Below, in pieces: positions 25,664 to 34,793 of a stretch of 64,000 bases of DNA (positions are counted from its first letter, which is position 1; each line of letters opens with the position of its first letter). The notes under the pieces are model-generated. The model was not told the DNA's origin. It was given only the letters and a program-made list of their open reading frames with translations, and ran no database searches. The DNA comes from Gemmatimonadota bacterium (lineage in GTDB: Bacteria > Latescibacterota > UBA2968 > GCA-2709665). The stretch spans positions 151,883-215,882 of the forward strand of contig JAPPFJ010000007.1 of the NCBI GenBank assembly GCA_028877215.1, given 5' to 3'. The position numbers were made by a program, and so were the translations under genes.

Positions 25664-25968
25664 ACAGAAGATACATATTTTCAACTTCTTACGTGCGATC
25701 CAACACTGGAGGATACTTTTGTCTGAATCTGTCGCAGCCTGGAGCGAAGCCCGCCATTGACGACGTCGCGCCGCTTACCTTGATTCGTCATTTTTCCAGG
25801 ACGTTAATTCGAATATGTGTCAGTAAAAAGGGCGATTAGACTGCTGATTACCAGGATACACCAGGACACTGTACGTGAACTGAAAAAAAGTCCTTCATGA
25901 CGACCATTTCGGCCTGTTTCGAAGGGTTTCGTCGCGTTGCCGAGTTACGGCCTTTTTCGGAATTGAGG
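25664..25968. other. Intergenic region upstream of the importer operon, no gene seen
   Basis: About 305 bp between the carboxymuconolactone-decarboxylase-like gene and the PotB-like gene, both on the minus strand. The base composition is lower in GC than the flanks. It probably contains the importer promoter, but I could not assign -35/-10 boxes, a riboswitch fold or a repeat with confidence. Confidence 0.35.
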
Positions 25969-26535
25969 CTAACGATTGAACGTGGGGCAGTCGACAAGGG
26001 TTGGCGCGCAACCTTCGGGAACCCGTACCTGAAACGCATTAAGCGTCTGCGCGACCAGACTGTAATAGCCGGCGATCCCGGTCAATTCCACGACTCCGGC
26101 TGTTCCCACGGCTTCTTGAGCCGCGTTGAAGACGTCGTCCGGAACGAACCGATTGTCGAGCAATTCGCTGACGTATTCGTAAACCGCGCGTTCGTCGTCG
26201 CGGCCGAAATCGGGATCCCGCCCGTGACGGACAGCGTCGATGATCCCCTCGTTCAACCCGCTTTCCGCGGCGAAGGGTTCGTGCAGGGACCACTCCACCT
26301 GGCAATCCCAGAATCGCGCCGTCACGAGGATGGCGAGCTCGCTGAGTCTCGGCTCCAGACAGGTGCGGTACCGTACGAACTCCCCCAGGCTCTGCGCACG
26401 GTCGGCCAACTCGGGACTGTGCAGCCAGATTCCGAACGGCCCGGCGATGCTGCCCCTGGTCTCGAGGATGGCGTCGTAAATCCGCGCCTGCTCCTCGTTC
26501 AGTTCCGCTCGTTCCAACTGGCCTGGTCTATTCAT
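25969..26535 (-). CDS. Carboxymuconolactone decarboxylase / AhpD-like protein
   Basis: A 188-residue protein started at ATG 26535, which has GGAG 12 nt upstream; a GTG at 26553 lacks one. It shows the CMD-family helix with LSELAILVTARFWDCQVEWSLHEPFA, where a Cys and a His seven residues later (C-x-x-E-W-x-x-H type) line the usual active-site region. The second AhpD cysteine is absent, which argues against disulfide reductase activity and for a decarboxylase-like or unknown role. It lies 47 bp after the enolase-superfamily gene on the same strand and may serve the same catabolic route. Confidence 0.75.
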   Translation of the reverse strand: MNRPGQLERAELNEEQARIYDAILETRGSIAGPFGIWLHSPELADRAQSLGEFVRYRTCLEPRLSELAILVTARFWDCQVEWSLHEPFAAESGLNEGIIDAVRHGRDPDFGRDDERAVYEYVSELLDNRFVPDDVFNAAQEAVGTAGVVELTGIAGYYSLVAQTLNAFQVRVPEGCAPTLVDCPTFNR

Positions 26536-26582
26536 GGATGGCAACTCCGGCACGACAGTACGACAGCGCCTGATTCCTTGCC

Positions 26583-27656
26583 TTACACCCTATGCGCCGC
26601 GATGAATTCTTCGTTCAGTGTCAGCCCGAGGCCGGGTTCGTCCCCCATGTGGATGATTCCATCTACGATCTGAAAAGGCGGATCGTAGAGTTGCGACCAG
26701 ATCTGGTACGGCTCGGTGTGCGGACAGGCGGAAACCATCAGCCCATTGGGTGTGGCTGCGATCAGGTGGCAGTTGATTTCAGGAAACGATGCTCCATGGG
26801 GCGCAACGTAGACGTGGTGCGCCTCGGCCAGCGCCGCCATTCGCATGAGTCCCGTAAACCCGCCGCCGCCGATGATATCCGACTGGACCACCTGCAGGCC
26901 GCCGTCTACGATCAGGTGGCGAATGCCATAAAGCGTGCCTTCGCTCTCGCCGCCGGCAACCAGAGACCCGGTGGCCTCCCGCACCATCCGCATGTGCGAC
27001 GCCTCGTCGTCGCCGCGCACGGGCTCCTCAATCCAGTACAGGTCGTACGGTTCGAACCGCCGCGCCATCTGGGCCGCCGTCTTCCCCTCCCACATCCTGT
27101 GGACGTCGATCATCAACTTCGTGTCGTCGCCCAGAGCCCGGCGCGACAGCCTGACCTTGTCCAGCGCGAGTTCCCGATCGTCGTTCGACAGATGGAACTT
27201 CACAGCCTTGAATCCCAGGTCCGCGTGTTTCCTGACCAGGGCGGCAACCTCTTCCGCGTTCTGGTGCTCATAGCCGATCCCGTCCGCGTACGCGGTCACA
27301 CGGTCCCGAATACCGCCCAGCAGCCGCCAGACCGGCTCGCCGCACGCCCTGCCGTACAAATCCCAGATCGCCACGTCCAGGGCGCCGATCGTGCCCATCG
27401 CCGCACGTCCCGGACCCCGAAAGCGCCACGCGAGATCATACATCCGCTGCCAGAGCCGGGCGGGCCGGCGCGGGTCTTCGCCCACGAGTATCGGCGCGAA
27501 TTCCCGCTCGATCAGCTCGGCGCTGCCACCCCTTCCAATGCCCACGAGCCCGTTATCCGCCCTTACAAGCTGAAGGGGCCAGGTCCTCTTGACTCCCCGA
27601 TCGGACGGCCCCCAGAAACAGGACAGCGAAATGGTTTCGATGGATTCGATACGCAT
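26583..27656 (-). CDS. Mandelate racemase / enolase superfamily protein (sugar-acid dehydratase or racemase type)
   Basis: A 357-residue enolase-superfamily enzyme whose ATG is preceded by GGAGG. The Mg ligands are D184 (LMIDVHRMW), E210 (WIEEPV) and E237 (AGGES). The likely catalytic residues are K153 (AVKFH) and H287 (VAPHGAS) at the ends of barrel strands. This pattern fits the mandelate-racemase/galactonate-dehydratase groups, which remove an alpha proton from sugar acids or related carboxylates. The exact substrate is not readable. It probably forms a small catabolic unit with the CMD-like gene downstream. Confidence 0.85.
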   Translation of the reverse strand: MRIESIETISLSCFWGPSDRGVKRTWPLQLVRADNGLVGIGRGGSAELIEREFAPILVGEDPRRPARLWQRMYDLAWRFRGPGRAAMGTIGALDVAIWDLYGRACGEPVWRLLGGIRDRVTAYADGIGYEHQNAEEVAALVRKHADLGFKAVKFHLSNDDRELALDKVRLSRRALGDDTKLMIDVHRMWEGKTAAQMARRFEPYDLYWIEEPVRGDDEASHMRMVREATGSLVAGGESEGTLYGIRHLIVDGGLQVVQSDIIGGGGFTGLMRMAALAEAHHVYVAPHGASFPEINCHLIAATPNGLMVSACPHTEPYQIWSQLYDPPFQIVDGIIHMGDEPGLGLTLNEEFIAAHRV

Positions 27657-27660
27657 GGAG

Positions 27661-27795
27661 AGGCCTCCAAAGAGCGAGAGTACGAGAAAACGAAAGGCGA
27701 AACACGAAACGACTAAAAATTAAGAACCGAAAACTAAACTACGAATAACCCGAATAAACGCGAATAAACAAGAAGACGAGAATTCGAAACCACGA
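27661..27795. repeat. Degenerate purine-rich CGAGAA/CGAATAA array
   Basis: A run of loosely periodic 8-10 nt units on the plus strand built on CGA plus A-rich spacers (for example GCGAGAGTACGAGAAAACGA, then GAATAACCCGAATAAACGCG). It fills the gap between the enolase-superfamily and RsbW-like genes. A similar array lies at 55675-55862. It is non-coding, with no clear promoter visible within it. Confidence 0.5.
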
Positions 27796-27802
27796 AGAGT
27801 TT

Positions 27803-28228
27803 TCAGGATGCGATGCGTTTACGCAGGACGACCCTCGTACCGGCCTCGCAAAAATGGTGTTGGACATCGTCTACCATGGCGCGCATCATCAGCAGGCCGC
27901 GGCCGGACGGATTCAACAGGTTTTCCTCCGCGAGCGGATCCGGTACCTCCGCCGGGTCGAAGCCCGGACCCTGATCCAGGATCGCAATATCCAGCATCCC
28001 GTCCATTACGGTGAATTCGACCGTGAACGCTTTCTCCCGCACACCCTCATTTCCATGGAAAATGGCATTGTTCACGGCTTCGGTGAGCGCAATGGCCACC
28101 TCGTCGCATGCATCCTCGCTCATCTCCAGATCTGCAGTGACCCGCGCCGCGGCATCCACTGCCTCATGCAGCGACTCTACGCAACTGGGCAGTTCCAGTC
28201 GTCTGACATCTCGAGATCCATCACTCAT
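27803..28228 (-). CDS. RsbW/SpoIIAB-like anti-sigma factor or HATPase_c_2 protein
   Basis: A 141-residue GHKL-type ATP-binding protein. The N box is E50-A-V-N53-N54-x-x-x-H58-G-N60, the G1 box is DQGPGFD (85-91) and the G2 box is GRGLLMMRAM (109-118). This is the complete serine kinase/anti-sigma fold of RsbW-type regulators, which phosphorylate an anti-sigma-factor antagonist and bind a sigma factor. No antagonist, phosphatase or sigma factor gene is next to it, so partners must be elsewhere. It is flanked by two repeat arrays and reads as a single-gene unit. Confidence 0.85.
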   Translation of the reverse strand: MSDGSRDVRRLELPSCVESLHEAVDAAARVTADLEMSEDACDEVAIALTEAVNNAIFHGNEGVREKAFTVEFTVMDGMLDIAILDQGPGFDPAEVPDPLAEENLLNPSGRGLLMMRAMVDDVQHHFCEAGTRVVLRKRIAS

Positions 28229-28378
28229 AGACGCATTCCCTCACACCATTCGGAGCCGCCGCAGGCAGCCGTCAGGACCGGCACGCGTTTCCTGGCCCGT
28301 GTTCGAGGCGCCGGTGCGAACGATCGGGGCAATTCTACTTGACAATCCCGCAGCATGACGTTATCAAAGACGACCGCA

Positions 28379-28520
28379 GAAAGCCTGAATGCGGGGAGAC
28401 GGTAGAGGTGAGACGGTAGAAGAGATCATTGCCCGGAATGTCTTTCCTCATTGCCTTCGGCGCGAAGAGAATCCTCACGAGGCAGGAAATCTCTCCCGTC
28501 TACCGTCTCCCGTCTACCCG
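28379..28520. repeat. Dispersed repeat with GGTAGA/GAGACGG inverted arms, copy A
   Basis: Begins with AAGCCTGAATGCGGGGAGAC. A left arm GGTAGAGGTGAGACGGTAGA (28401-28420) is mirrored by a right arm at about 28489-28518 which reads GGTAGACGGGAGACGGTAGA on the minus strand. Between them lies a core with TGCCTTCGGCGCGAAGAGAA. The same left flank, arms and core recur at 63719-63965. It is non-coding and lies in the 352-bp gap upstream of both the RsbW-like gene and ridA. Confidence 0.6.
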
Positions 28521-28580
28521 CTTTCGAATTGACGTCCATGAAAACTTACTAATCATTGTTAAGAATGGAGATATCACGTC

Positions 28581-28964
28581 ATGCAGAAAGAGGTGATTAC
28601 CACGGATAAGGCCGCGCTTCCAGTGGGTCCCTATTCGCAGGCCATAAAAACGGGCGAGTTGATCTTCGTCGCGGGCGAAAAGGGAATCGACCCCGCAACC
28701 GGCACAGTTGTCAGCGGCGGTATTGCCGCGGAAACCCGGCAGACGCTGGAAAACATCGCGGCGATCCTGGAGGCCGCGGGCGCCACGATGGACCACGCGG
28801 TCCGGACGGTCGTCTATATGACGGACATATCGGAATTTGCCGAAATGAACGCCGTCTACGCGGAATATTTCCCGAATGACCCTCCCGGGCGAAGCTGCGT
28901 GCAGGTGGTTGCCCTTCCGGCCGGAGCCAACGTGGAGATCGAAGTCACGGCGGTACTGTCCTGA
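28581..28964 (+). CDS. ridA: RidA family reactive enamine/imine deaminase
   Basis: A 127-residue RidA (YjgF/YER057c/UK114) protein, the normal length. It hydrolyses reactive 2-aminoacrylate and similar enamines produced by PLP enzymes. The key residues are present: R104 in PPGRSCVQV and E119 in ANVEIEV, together with the VGPYSQAI and VVYMTDISEFAEMN motifs. The ATG is preceded by GGAG at a good distance. It is the only plus-strand gene between 1 and 31 kb, standing alone between minus-strand genes. Confidence 0.93.
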   Translation: MQKEVITTDKAALPVGPYSQAIKTGELIFVAGEKGIDPATGTVVSGGIAAETRQTLENIAAILEAAGATMDHAVRTVVYMTDISEFAEMNAVYAEYFPNDPPGRSCVQVVALPAGANVEIEVTAVLS

Positions 28965-29073
28965 ACGTCTGTGTGCGCCCGTGCCGCGACAACCGGCCAC
29001 GGGTCTGCACGCACCCCGTGGTCGGGACTACGGCCTGGAAGAAACCTTACACGGCCAGCCGATAGAATCGGCG

Positions 29074-29871
29074 TTAGAGCCCGGAAAGGATCCCCTCCAC
29101 GTACCCCCGCGTAAATGCGATGTCCCGGTCCACCTCATCCGGCTCCTTCCCACCCACGCATTCCACGTAGAGCGGCCCGCTGAAACCGCCGCCGGCCAGT
29201 CCGGACAACACCGAATGGAAATCCACAAGCCCGTCGCCCGGAGTTACCATCACGTCAGGAACGCCGTCGGCGACTGTACAGTCCTTGATAATCCCCGTTG
29301 TCACCACGGGCGCCACTTCCGAGACGTCCGATTCGGGCCGCAGGTCGCCTTTCGTATAGTAGATGATATTGCCTGGATCGAAACAGATGCCGAAGGCCGG
29401 GTGGTTGACGTTGCCGTTGGCCGCGAGCAGGTGGGATACTGTGAGACTGATGCCCCCGTGGGGCTTCATGGTTATATTCACGCCGACCTCGTACGCATGT
29501 GGCGCGGACTGCCGCATCAACTCGAAATAGTCGTCGAAGTGGGCCTCGTTGCTGGTGCCGCAATCCAGGAGCCAGGTCGTGCCCAGCGCGGCCGCATTGT
29601 CGATCAGCCGCTTGTAGGCGTCCACCGCCGCCTCAAGCCCCCCGCCCAGTTGGGTGCCACCGATGAGCATCGAAGGAACCACGCCCGCGGCATCCGCCGC
29701 GTTGCGCACCGCGGCGACCTCGGCCGGAGAACTCCCGGGTCCCACGGGCACTTGGCCTTCATTCGCAAAAACCGCCACGTCCGAGTAGCCGGCTTCCGCA
29801 ATCCGGCCGTAGGCTTCGCTGTAACTCAGCTGGCCATAGGGCCGGGTCGTACATCCAACCGTCGTCTTCAT
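29074..29871 (-). CDS. Sugar phosphate isomerase/epimerase family TIM-barrel protein
   Basis: A 265-residue protein with the AP-endonuclease-2/xylose-isomerase-like barrel. The conserved metal and substrate positions can be followed as NITMKPHGG, FDPGNIIYYTKGD, IIKDCT, VTPGDGLVDF and LYVECVGG. Members isomerise or epimerise sugars, inositols or keto-sugars in the cytoplasm. It lies in a stretch of sugar-acid catabolic genes. No signal peptide is seen. The exact reaction cannot be named. Confidence 0.82.
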   Translation of the reverse strand: MKTTVGCTTRPYGQLSYSEAYGRIAEAGYSDVAVFANEGQVPVGPGSSPAEVAAVRNAADAAGVVPSMLIGGTQLGGGLEAAVDAYKRLIDNAAALGTTWLLDCGTSNEAHFDDYFELMRQSAPHAYEVGVNITMKPHGGISLTVSHLLAANGNVNHPAFGICFDPGNIIYYTKGDLRPESDVSEVAPVVTTGIIKDCTVADGVPDVMVTPGDGLVDFHSVLSGLAGGGFSGPLYVECVGGKEPDEVDRDIAFTRGYVEGILSGL

Positions 29872-29914
29872 CCTGGACGCTCCTTTGTTGATTCGCTGAA
29901 TTCACGACAGCTTC

Positions 29915-30709
29915 TCACGACTCCATCTCACGTCCGCAGTGCGGGCAGACGCCTTCCTCTTCCTTTCGGCGGTCGATTTCTCCGGCGAACCCCGAACCGA
30001 GGATTCCCGCCGGGAGGGCGAACATTCCGATTCCCAGAAGCGCGATCACCGCACCCAATACTTTCCCCACGCCGGTTACCGGGTACGTGTCTCCGTATCC
30101 CACCGTGGTTAGCGTTACGATGCCCCACCACATTGCCGAGGGTATACTCGAGAAGGCTTCGGGCTGGGCGCGGTGTTCGGCAAAATACATCAACGTCGAC
30201 GCGATGACCAGCATGATCAGCAGGACGAAGAGCGTCACGACCAATTCGCCCCTGTGCTTCCGCAGCACATTGCCCAGCGTTTGCAACGACGTGGAATACC
30301 GTCCCAGCTTGAACAACCGAAGCAGCCTCATGGCGCGCAGGACCCGCAGATCGACCGTTGTCACCAAAGGAAGATAGAACGGGAGGATTGCAATCAGATC
30401 CACCAGGGCCAGTGGCGTCAGGAAATAACGCATTCGACCCCGAATGGGGCGGGAATACCGTCCGTCCGCGGTACACGACCACATGCGCAGCAGGTATTCA
30501 ACGGTAAAGACACCTACGGAAAAGGCGTCGAATGCCTCGAACGCCCAGCGGTACGACGCCAGAACGGACGCCACAGTTTCCAGGATGACCGCCACGACAT
30601 TAAGGACAATCAACCCCATGATGAACAGGTCGATGGTTCGGCTTTGCCGGTCGCCGGCCTGGGCTTTATCCAGAATTTCGTTGGTTCGTTCCTTAAACCG
30701 GTCTATCAT
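29915..30709 (-). CDS. Voltage-gated-type potassium channel (six-TM)
   Basis: A 264-residue ion channel. Helices S1-S3 lie at about 27-112. The arginine-rich S4 spans about 119-137 (DLRVLRAMRLLRLFKLGR), the selectivity filter is TTVGYGD (201-207), and S6 follows with a Gly-rich hinge (GVGKVLGAVIALLGIGMF). It is a homotetramer subunit. The C-terminal tail is short and ends with a CPHCGREMES segment, a lone CxxC pair that could bind metal or sense redox between subunits. It stands alone, 43 bp after the isomerase-like gene start region. Confidence 0.9.
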   Translation of the reverse strand: MIDRFKERTNEILDKAQAGDRQSRTIDLFIMGLIVLNVVAVILETVASVLASYRWAFEAFDAFSVGVFTVEYLLRMWSCTADGRYSRPIRGRMRYFLTPLALVDLIAILPFYLPLVTTVDLRVLRAMRLLRLFKLGRYSTSLQTLGNVLRKHRGELVVTLFVLLIMLVIASTLMYFAEHRAQPEAFSSIPSAMWWGIVTLTTVGYGDTYPVTGVGKVLGAVIALLGIGMFALPAGILGSGFAGEIDRRKEEEGVCPHCGREMES

Positions 30710-30759
30710 GACACCTCTTCAGATAAGGCCGATCGGGGTTTTTGCGGACGACGAGATTA

Positions 30760-30923
30760 AGAAGCTGTCTTAAAATTCCCAGCGGTCTTCGCGCGGCTGC
30801 AAAAGCGCCGGTCGGCGTTGGTCAAACCCACCCGTATAGACAAATATGGGCGGATTTTCCCGCCTTGACCGCCACTTTTTCGCTCGCGCTCGGGAACTCA
30901 CCGGTAATTTTAAAACAACTTCT
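30760..30923. mobile_element. MITE-like element with about 23-bp terminal inverted repeats
   Basis: The left end is AGAAGCTGTCTTAAAATTCC (from 30760). The right end, read on the minus strand from 30923, is AGAAGTTGTTTTAAAATTAC. The ends are flanked by TAA on both sides, a possible 3-bp target duplication. The roughly 160-bp interior has a partial palindrome (GCGGATTTTCCCGC) and no ORF worth calling. It lies in the 334-bp gap between the potassium channel and the antiporter start, where its right end could affect expression of the antiporter. Confidence 0.55.
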
Positions 30924-31043
30924 AAGACAAAGATAGGACCGTATCGCTCGAATGGAAACGTCTTTTTCCAATGAGCGCGTCCCTTGCACGGAATCGGGAC
31001 CACAGACGTCCTCGCGAAGATCCGTCACAGCGACAGGCAATCG

Positions 31044-33014
31044 ATGAATCCGAAAACAACAGAAAGAAACAGGGTAAACACATCGGTACGCGTTCTGGCA
31101 GCGCTTTCGCTGGCTGCGGTTTTCGTCGCGGTGTTACCGGAAAACCGGGACCGTGTTGTTCACCAGCAGGTCGTGTCGGAGTTGCCGCTCCTGTCAAAGA
31201 CCATGGGTGACGGGCCGTGGCGGCTCGCGGACGACGGGCACCCGCGCTGCCGTTCCGGTTTCGAGGAAGTCCACAGCCGTCGAAAGCCTCCCGAACCCGG
31301 TGCTTCTGAAATCGTGATTGCTTGCAGCGAAGACCCGGATGGCCTGCTCCTGACCGCGGCGACAGCCTCGTCGCAACGGCAGGCGCGACTGAAATCCATC
31401 AACGGCTGGAGCCTCTATCCGCCGATCGCGGCGATCCTGGTGGCCATTTTCAGCGGACGCGTCCTTCTGGGACTGTCCCTGGCCGTACTCTGTGGAGGCG
31501 TCCTCACGGCCGGGGATGCCCCCATCCATGAACTCCCTTTCGCCGCCTTCGAACGGGCAGCCGTAAATTACGTCTGGACGCCGCTCAGATCGTCGTTTCA
31601 GCTCTACATTCTCGGCTTTACGGCTGCCCTGATCGGCATGGTAAGGGTAACGTCGCTGGCGGGGGGCAACCAGGGTATAGCCGCACTCCTTGCCTCCCGA
31701 TCTGAAGGCGCGAAGTCCACACGATTGGCCGCATTCTTCATGGGGCTGGCGATATTCTTCGATGACTACGCCAATACGATCGTGGTGGGCACCACGTTTC
31801 GGCCAATGGCGGACCGGTTCCGGATCTCCCGTGAAAAACTCGCGTACATCGTGGATTCCACCGCCGCTCCGGTCGCGGGCGTCGCGGTCATCAGCACCTG
31901 GATCGGATTCGAGGTTGGACTCTTCGGCGACCTCATGCGGGATCTCGGCACCGGCGTTTCAGGCTATCAGCTCTTCTTCCACGCCCTCCCGTTTCGATTC
32001 TACTGCCTCTTTACGCTTGCTTTCGTTGTCGCGTCAGCGTGGCTCCAGCGGGACTACGGACCCATGTACCGCGCGGAATACCGGGCAAGGACGACCGGAC
32101 AGGTACTCCGGCCTGGGGCCACGCCGATGGCGGTTCGCCGCAGCAGGGAGACCCTGCCCGCCGAGGGCGTCCGGCCCGCCTGGTGGGCCGCGGCCGCGCC
32201 CGTTCTGATCGTCGTCGCCGCGGTCATCGGCGGCATGGCCGCGGATACCTGGAACGACCCCGAAGTCCGGCCGATCCGGCTGGCAAGCTCGCTCTTCAGT
32301 TTCCCGTACTGGACCGCATGTTTCTCCAACGCCGACAACGCGAGGGTACTCTTCCTTTCCGCCATACTGGGTTCCGCAGTCGCGCTGGTCATCGCGGTTA
32401 CCAGGCGCCGTCCCGCTGGAGGACCCGCGCCCATTCGGCCCCTGGCGGCGTTAACGACCTGGGCGCAGGGCGTCACGGGCATCCACTATGCCATCGCCGT
32501 CCTGATCATGGCCTGGGCCATTCAGGCGGTCTGCAAGGACATCGGCACGTCCACGTATCTCGCGGCAGCGCTGTCGCCGATCGCGGCGCCCGGCCTGCTG
32601 CCGCTGCTCATCTTTCTCCTGGCGGCTTCGGTCGCCTTCTCTATCGGTACGTCGTGGGCGACCATGGCGATCCTCATCCCCACCGCTGTTCCCCTCGCCC
32701 ACAGCATGGGCGGTTTCCCGCTCACCATTCTCGCCGCCGCCGCCGTACTGGATGGCGCAATCTTCGGCGATCACTGCTCCCCGATTAGCGACACGACCGT
32801 CATGTCCAGCCTCGCAACTTCATGCGACCATCTGGACCACGTGAGGACCCAGTTTCCCTACGCCCTGACCACAATGGGCATCGCCGCGCTCGCAGGGTAC
32901 GTCGGCGCGACGTTTTTCTATCCGGTGTGGTGCGGGCTGCTGATCGGCCTGGCGATGATTCCGGCGATCCTGATCGTCTTCGGCAGGAACGCTGACAGAA
33001 ACGCCGACACATAG
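31044..33014 (+). CDS. NhaC-type Na+/H+ antiporter
   Basis: A 656-residue membrane protein from ATG 31044; a TTG-started longer frame from 30984 has weaker support. The first 115 residues are a signal-like helix plus a soluble segment. The antiporter body follows with about 11-12 helices and the NhaC hallmark FFDDYANTIVVGTTFRPMADRFRISREKLAYIVDSTAAP, which starts near residue 235. A second family motif, GDHCSPISDTTVMSS, lies near residue 575. It exchanges Na+ for H+ or carries related solutes across the inner membrane. The extra N-terminal soluble region is longer than usual. Its stop is only 7 bp from the convergent CRTAC1 gene stop. Confidence 0.87.
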   Translation: MNPKTTERNRVNTSVRVLAALSLAAVFVAVLPENRDRVVHQQVVSELPLLSKTMGDGPWRLADDGHPRCRSGFEEVHSRRKPPEPGASEIVIACSEDPDGLLLTAATASSQRQARLKSINGWSLYPPIAAILVAIFSGRVLLGLSLAVLCGGVLTAGDAPIHELPFAAFERAAVNYVWTPLRSSFQLYILGFTAALIGMVRVTSLAGGNQGIAALLASRSEGAKSTRLAAFFMGLAIFFDDYANTIVVGTTFRPMADRFRISREKLAYIVDSTAAPVAGVAVISTWIGFEVGLFGDLMRDLGTGVSGYQLFFHALPFRFYCLFTLAFVVASAWLQRDYGPMYRAEYRARTTGQVLRPGATPMAVRRSRETLPAEGVRPAWWAAAAPVLIVVAAVIGGMAADTWNDPEVRPIRLASSLFSFPYWTACFSNADNARVLFLSAILGSAVALVIAVTRRRPAGGPAPIRPLAALTTWAQGVTGIHYAIAVLIMAWAIQAVCKDIGTSTYLAAALSPIAAPGLLPLLIFLLAASVAFSIGTSWATMAILIPTAVPLAHSMGGFPLTILAAAAVLDGAIFGDHCSPISDTTVMSSLATSCDHLDHVRTQFPYALTTMGIAALAGYVGATFFYPVWCGLLIGLAMIPAILIVFGRNADRNADT

Positions 33015-33021
33015 CCTGTTG

Positions 33022-34779
33022 CTACGGTTCTTCCACGCGGTGGTAGAGGTTCAACGCCAGGTCTTCCATAACTCTGCGCCGGCCCGACGGCCACGTCACA
33101 ACCGCCTTCTCCAGCTTCGGATGGACGCCCAACCCGAAGTGCAGCCGCCGCTGGTTCTGCGACGAAAAGCCGCTGCCTCCCGACACCTCCTGCATCTGCT
33201 CCTGTCCGTTCCAGAACAGCCTCACCTGCGCCCCGATCGCGCTTCGATTGCTCGTCCCGCCCGCCAGGTCGAACCCGATCCACTGTCGATCGGAAGTCAC
33301 GGTGTTTCTGTATATCAGCAGCGGACCGCGCTGGTTGGCCACCACCACGTCCAGTACACCACGGTTCCAGAGATCCACGAGCGCCACCGCGCGGCCGTCA
33401 TATCTGTCGTCCACGCCGACGGCCGTAGCCGCGTCTTCAAACCGGCCCATTCCGTCGTTCACCCATACGCGCGCCCTCTGATAGCCGGCGAGACTGCGTC
33501 CCTTCATCGCCGGCCAGTTCTTCGCGTCCGAAATGATCGCCCTGTGTCCTCCGGCAACCTGGGAGAAATCGTACCAGTAGCTATCCGACTCTGAGGCGGA
33601 CACGTAGCCGTTGGTCAGGTACAGATCCAGCCGCCCGTCGTTGTTGAGATCTCCGAATTGCGCGCCGAAACTCCAGTCGCCCAGTTCCACGCCCATCACC
33701 TGCGCCAGGTTTTCGAACGCCAGGTCGTCACCCTGGCGGGCGATCCAGAGATTGTTGCCCTGGAGCAGAATCCCCGCTTCCGAGATATTCGTCTCGTATA
33801 TCGCCAGCCGGCCCTGATTCAACACGTCGCCGAATACCGCGTTCATTCCGCTCTTCGGCTGGTATCCGACGCCCGCCCGCCGCCCGACTTCCTCGAAGGA
33901 CTTCCCGCCATGGTTCCGGTAGAGCTCCGATACGCCATAGTCGTTGGACAGGAACAGGTCCGGGTACCCGGAACGGTTCAGGTCCCCCGCCGCCACGGCT
34001 AGGGTCCAGCGCCGGCTCCGAATGCCCACGCTCGCCGCGACATCCTCGAACCGCCCGTTGCCCCGATTGCGCAACAGGTACTTCCGCCCGCCGTTTTCGG
34101 CATATTCGAAACTCTCCGGCATCATGCGGGTGGATTCCAGATGCCACAGATCGAGCCCATCGGGCCAGTATCCGGCGATAAACAGGTCCAGACGCCCGTC
34201 GCAATCGTAATCCAGCCAGACGGCGCTGCCGGCGTTGACCCAGCCCGGCAACCCCGCCTCACCTGTCACCCGCGCAAACCCCTGTCCGGCATCATTGCGA
34301 AACAACTCCGGCCGACCCCATTTGTACACGAAGAGGTCTTCGAAGCCGTCGTTGTCGTAGTCCCCCCAGACCGCGCCAACGGAAACCCCGGTACCCGGTT
34401 GATTCAGATCCGCCACGCCCAACCCTCGGGCCACGTCTTCGAACCGTCCGTCGCCGAGATTGCGGTACAGCCGGTTCGCGGAACCCTCGCCGCTGTTGGT
34501 GACGTAAAGATCCTGCCAGCCGTCCCGGTCGAAATCCGCCACGGACACTGCCGCGCCCATAGCGGCGACGTGCGGCATGATGTGGTCCAACTTCGCATCC
34601 AGCGTGGGTCCGCGGTGAACGAAATCGACGCCGCTTGCGTCCGCGACTTCCTGGAGCGCAAATCCGTAGTGTGCCGCATCTTCCCGCGGCGGCCACGGAC
34701 CGTATCTGCGGACGACGGGTACCGCCAGCAGCAGCGCGAAGACAGCGAACATGATGCCCTGGACCGTTCGACGAGACAT
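33022..34779 (-). CDS. CRTAC1-type FG-GAP/ASPIC (UnbV) repeat protein
   Basis: A 585-residue exported protein from ATG 34779, chosen because it lies 14 bp after the upstream gene stop and opens on a signal/anchor helix (IMFAVFALLLAVPVV). The propeller carries calcium-binding DxDxDG-type FG-GAP repeats: VADFDRDGWQDLYVTN, WGDYDNDGFEDLFVYK, WLDYDCDGRLDLFIAG and FGDLNNDGRLDLYLTN. The C-terminal ASPIC/UnbV module follows (NRSAIGAQVRLFWNGQ...VTWPSGRRRV). This class is typical of Planctomycetes and FCB bacteria. It is coupled to the larger paralogue upstream. The role is unknown; surface adhesion or polymer binding is suspected. Confidence 0.88.
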   Translation of the reverse strand: MSRRTVQGIMFAVFALLLAVPVVRRYGPWPPREDAAHYGFALQEVADASGVDFVHRGPTLDAKLDHIMPHVAAMGAAVSVADFDRDGWQDLYVTNSGEGSANRLYRNLGDGRFEDVARGLGVADLNQPGTGVSVGAVWGDYDNDGFEDLFVYKWGRPELFRNDAGQGFARVTGEAGLPGWVNAGSAVWLDYDCDGRLDLFIAGYWPDGLDLWHLESTRMMPESFEYAENGGRKYLLRNRGNGRFEDVAASVGIRSRRWTLAVAAGDLNRSGYPDLFLSNDYGVSELYRNHGGKSFEEVGRRAGVGYQPKSGMNAVFGDVLNQGRLAIYETNISEAGILLQGNNLWIARQGDDLAFENLAQVMGVELGDWSFGAQFGDLNNDGRLDLYLTNGYVSASESDSYWYDFSQVAGGHRAIISDAKNWPAMKGRSLAGYQRARVWVNDGMGRFEDAATAVGVDDRYDGRAVALVDLWNRGVLDVVVANQRGPLLIYRNTVTSDRQWIGFDLAGGTSNRSAIGAQVRLFWNGQEQMQEVSGGSGFSSQNQRRLHFGLGVHPKLEKAVVTWPSGRRRVMEDLALNLYHRVEEP

Positions 34780-34793
34780 GGAACACTCGATGG

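Noticed and set aside
27661..27795. CRISPR-like array
   Set aside because: The units are too short and too variable, there are no unique spacers of constant length, and no cas genes are near.
28520..28580. Promoter with TTGACG ahead of ridA
   Set aside because: The -35-like box is present but no acceptable -10 box lies at 16-18 bp, so it was not listed as a feature.
33015..33021. Possible shared terminator between the convergent antiporter and CRTAC1 genes
   Set aside because: Only 7 bp separate the two stops and no stem-loop is visible there, so no terminator was called.
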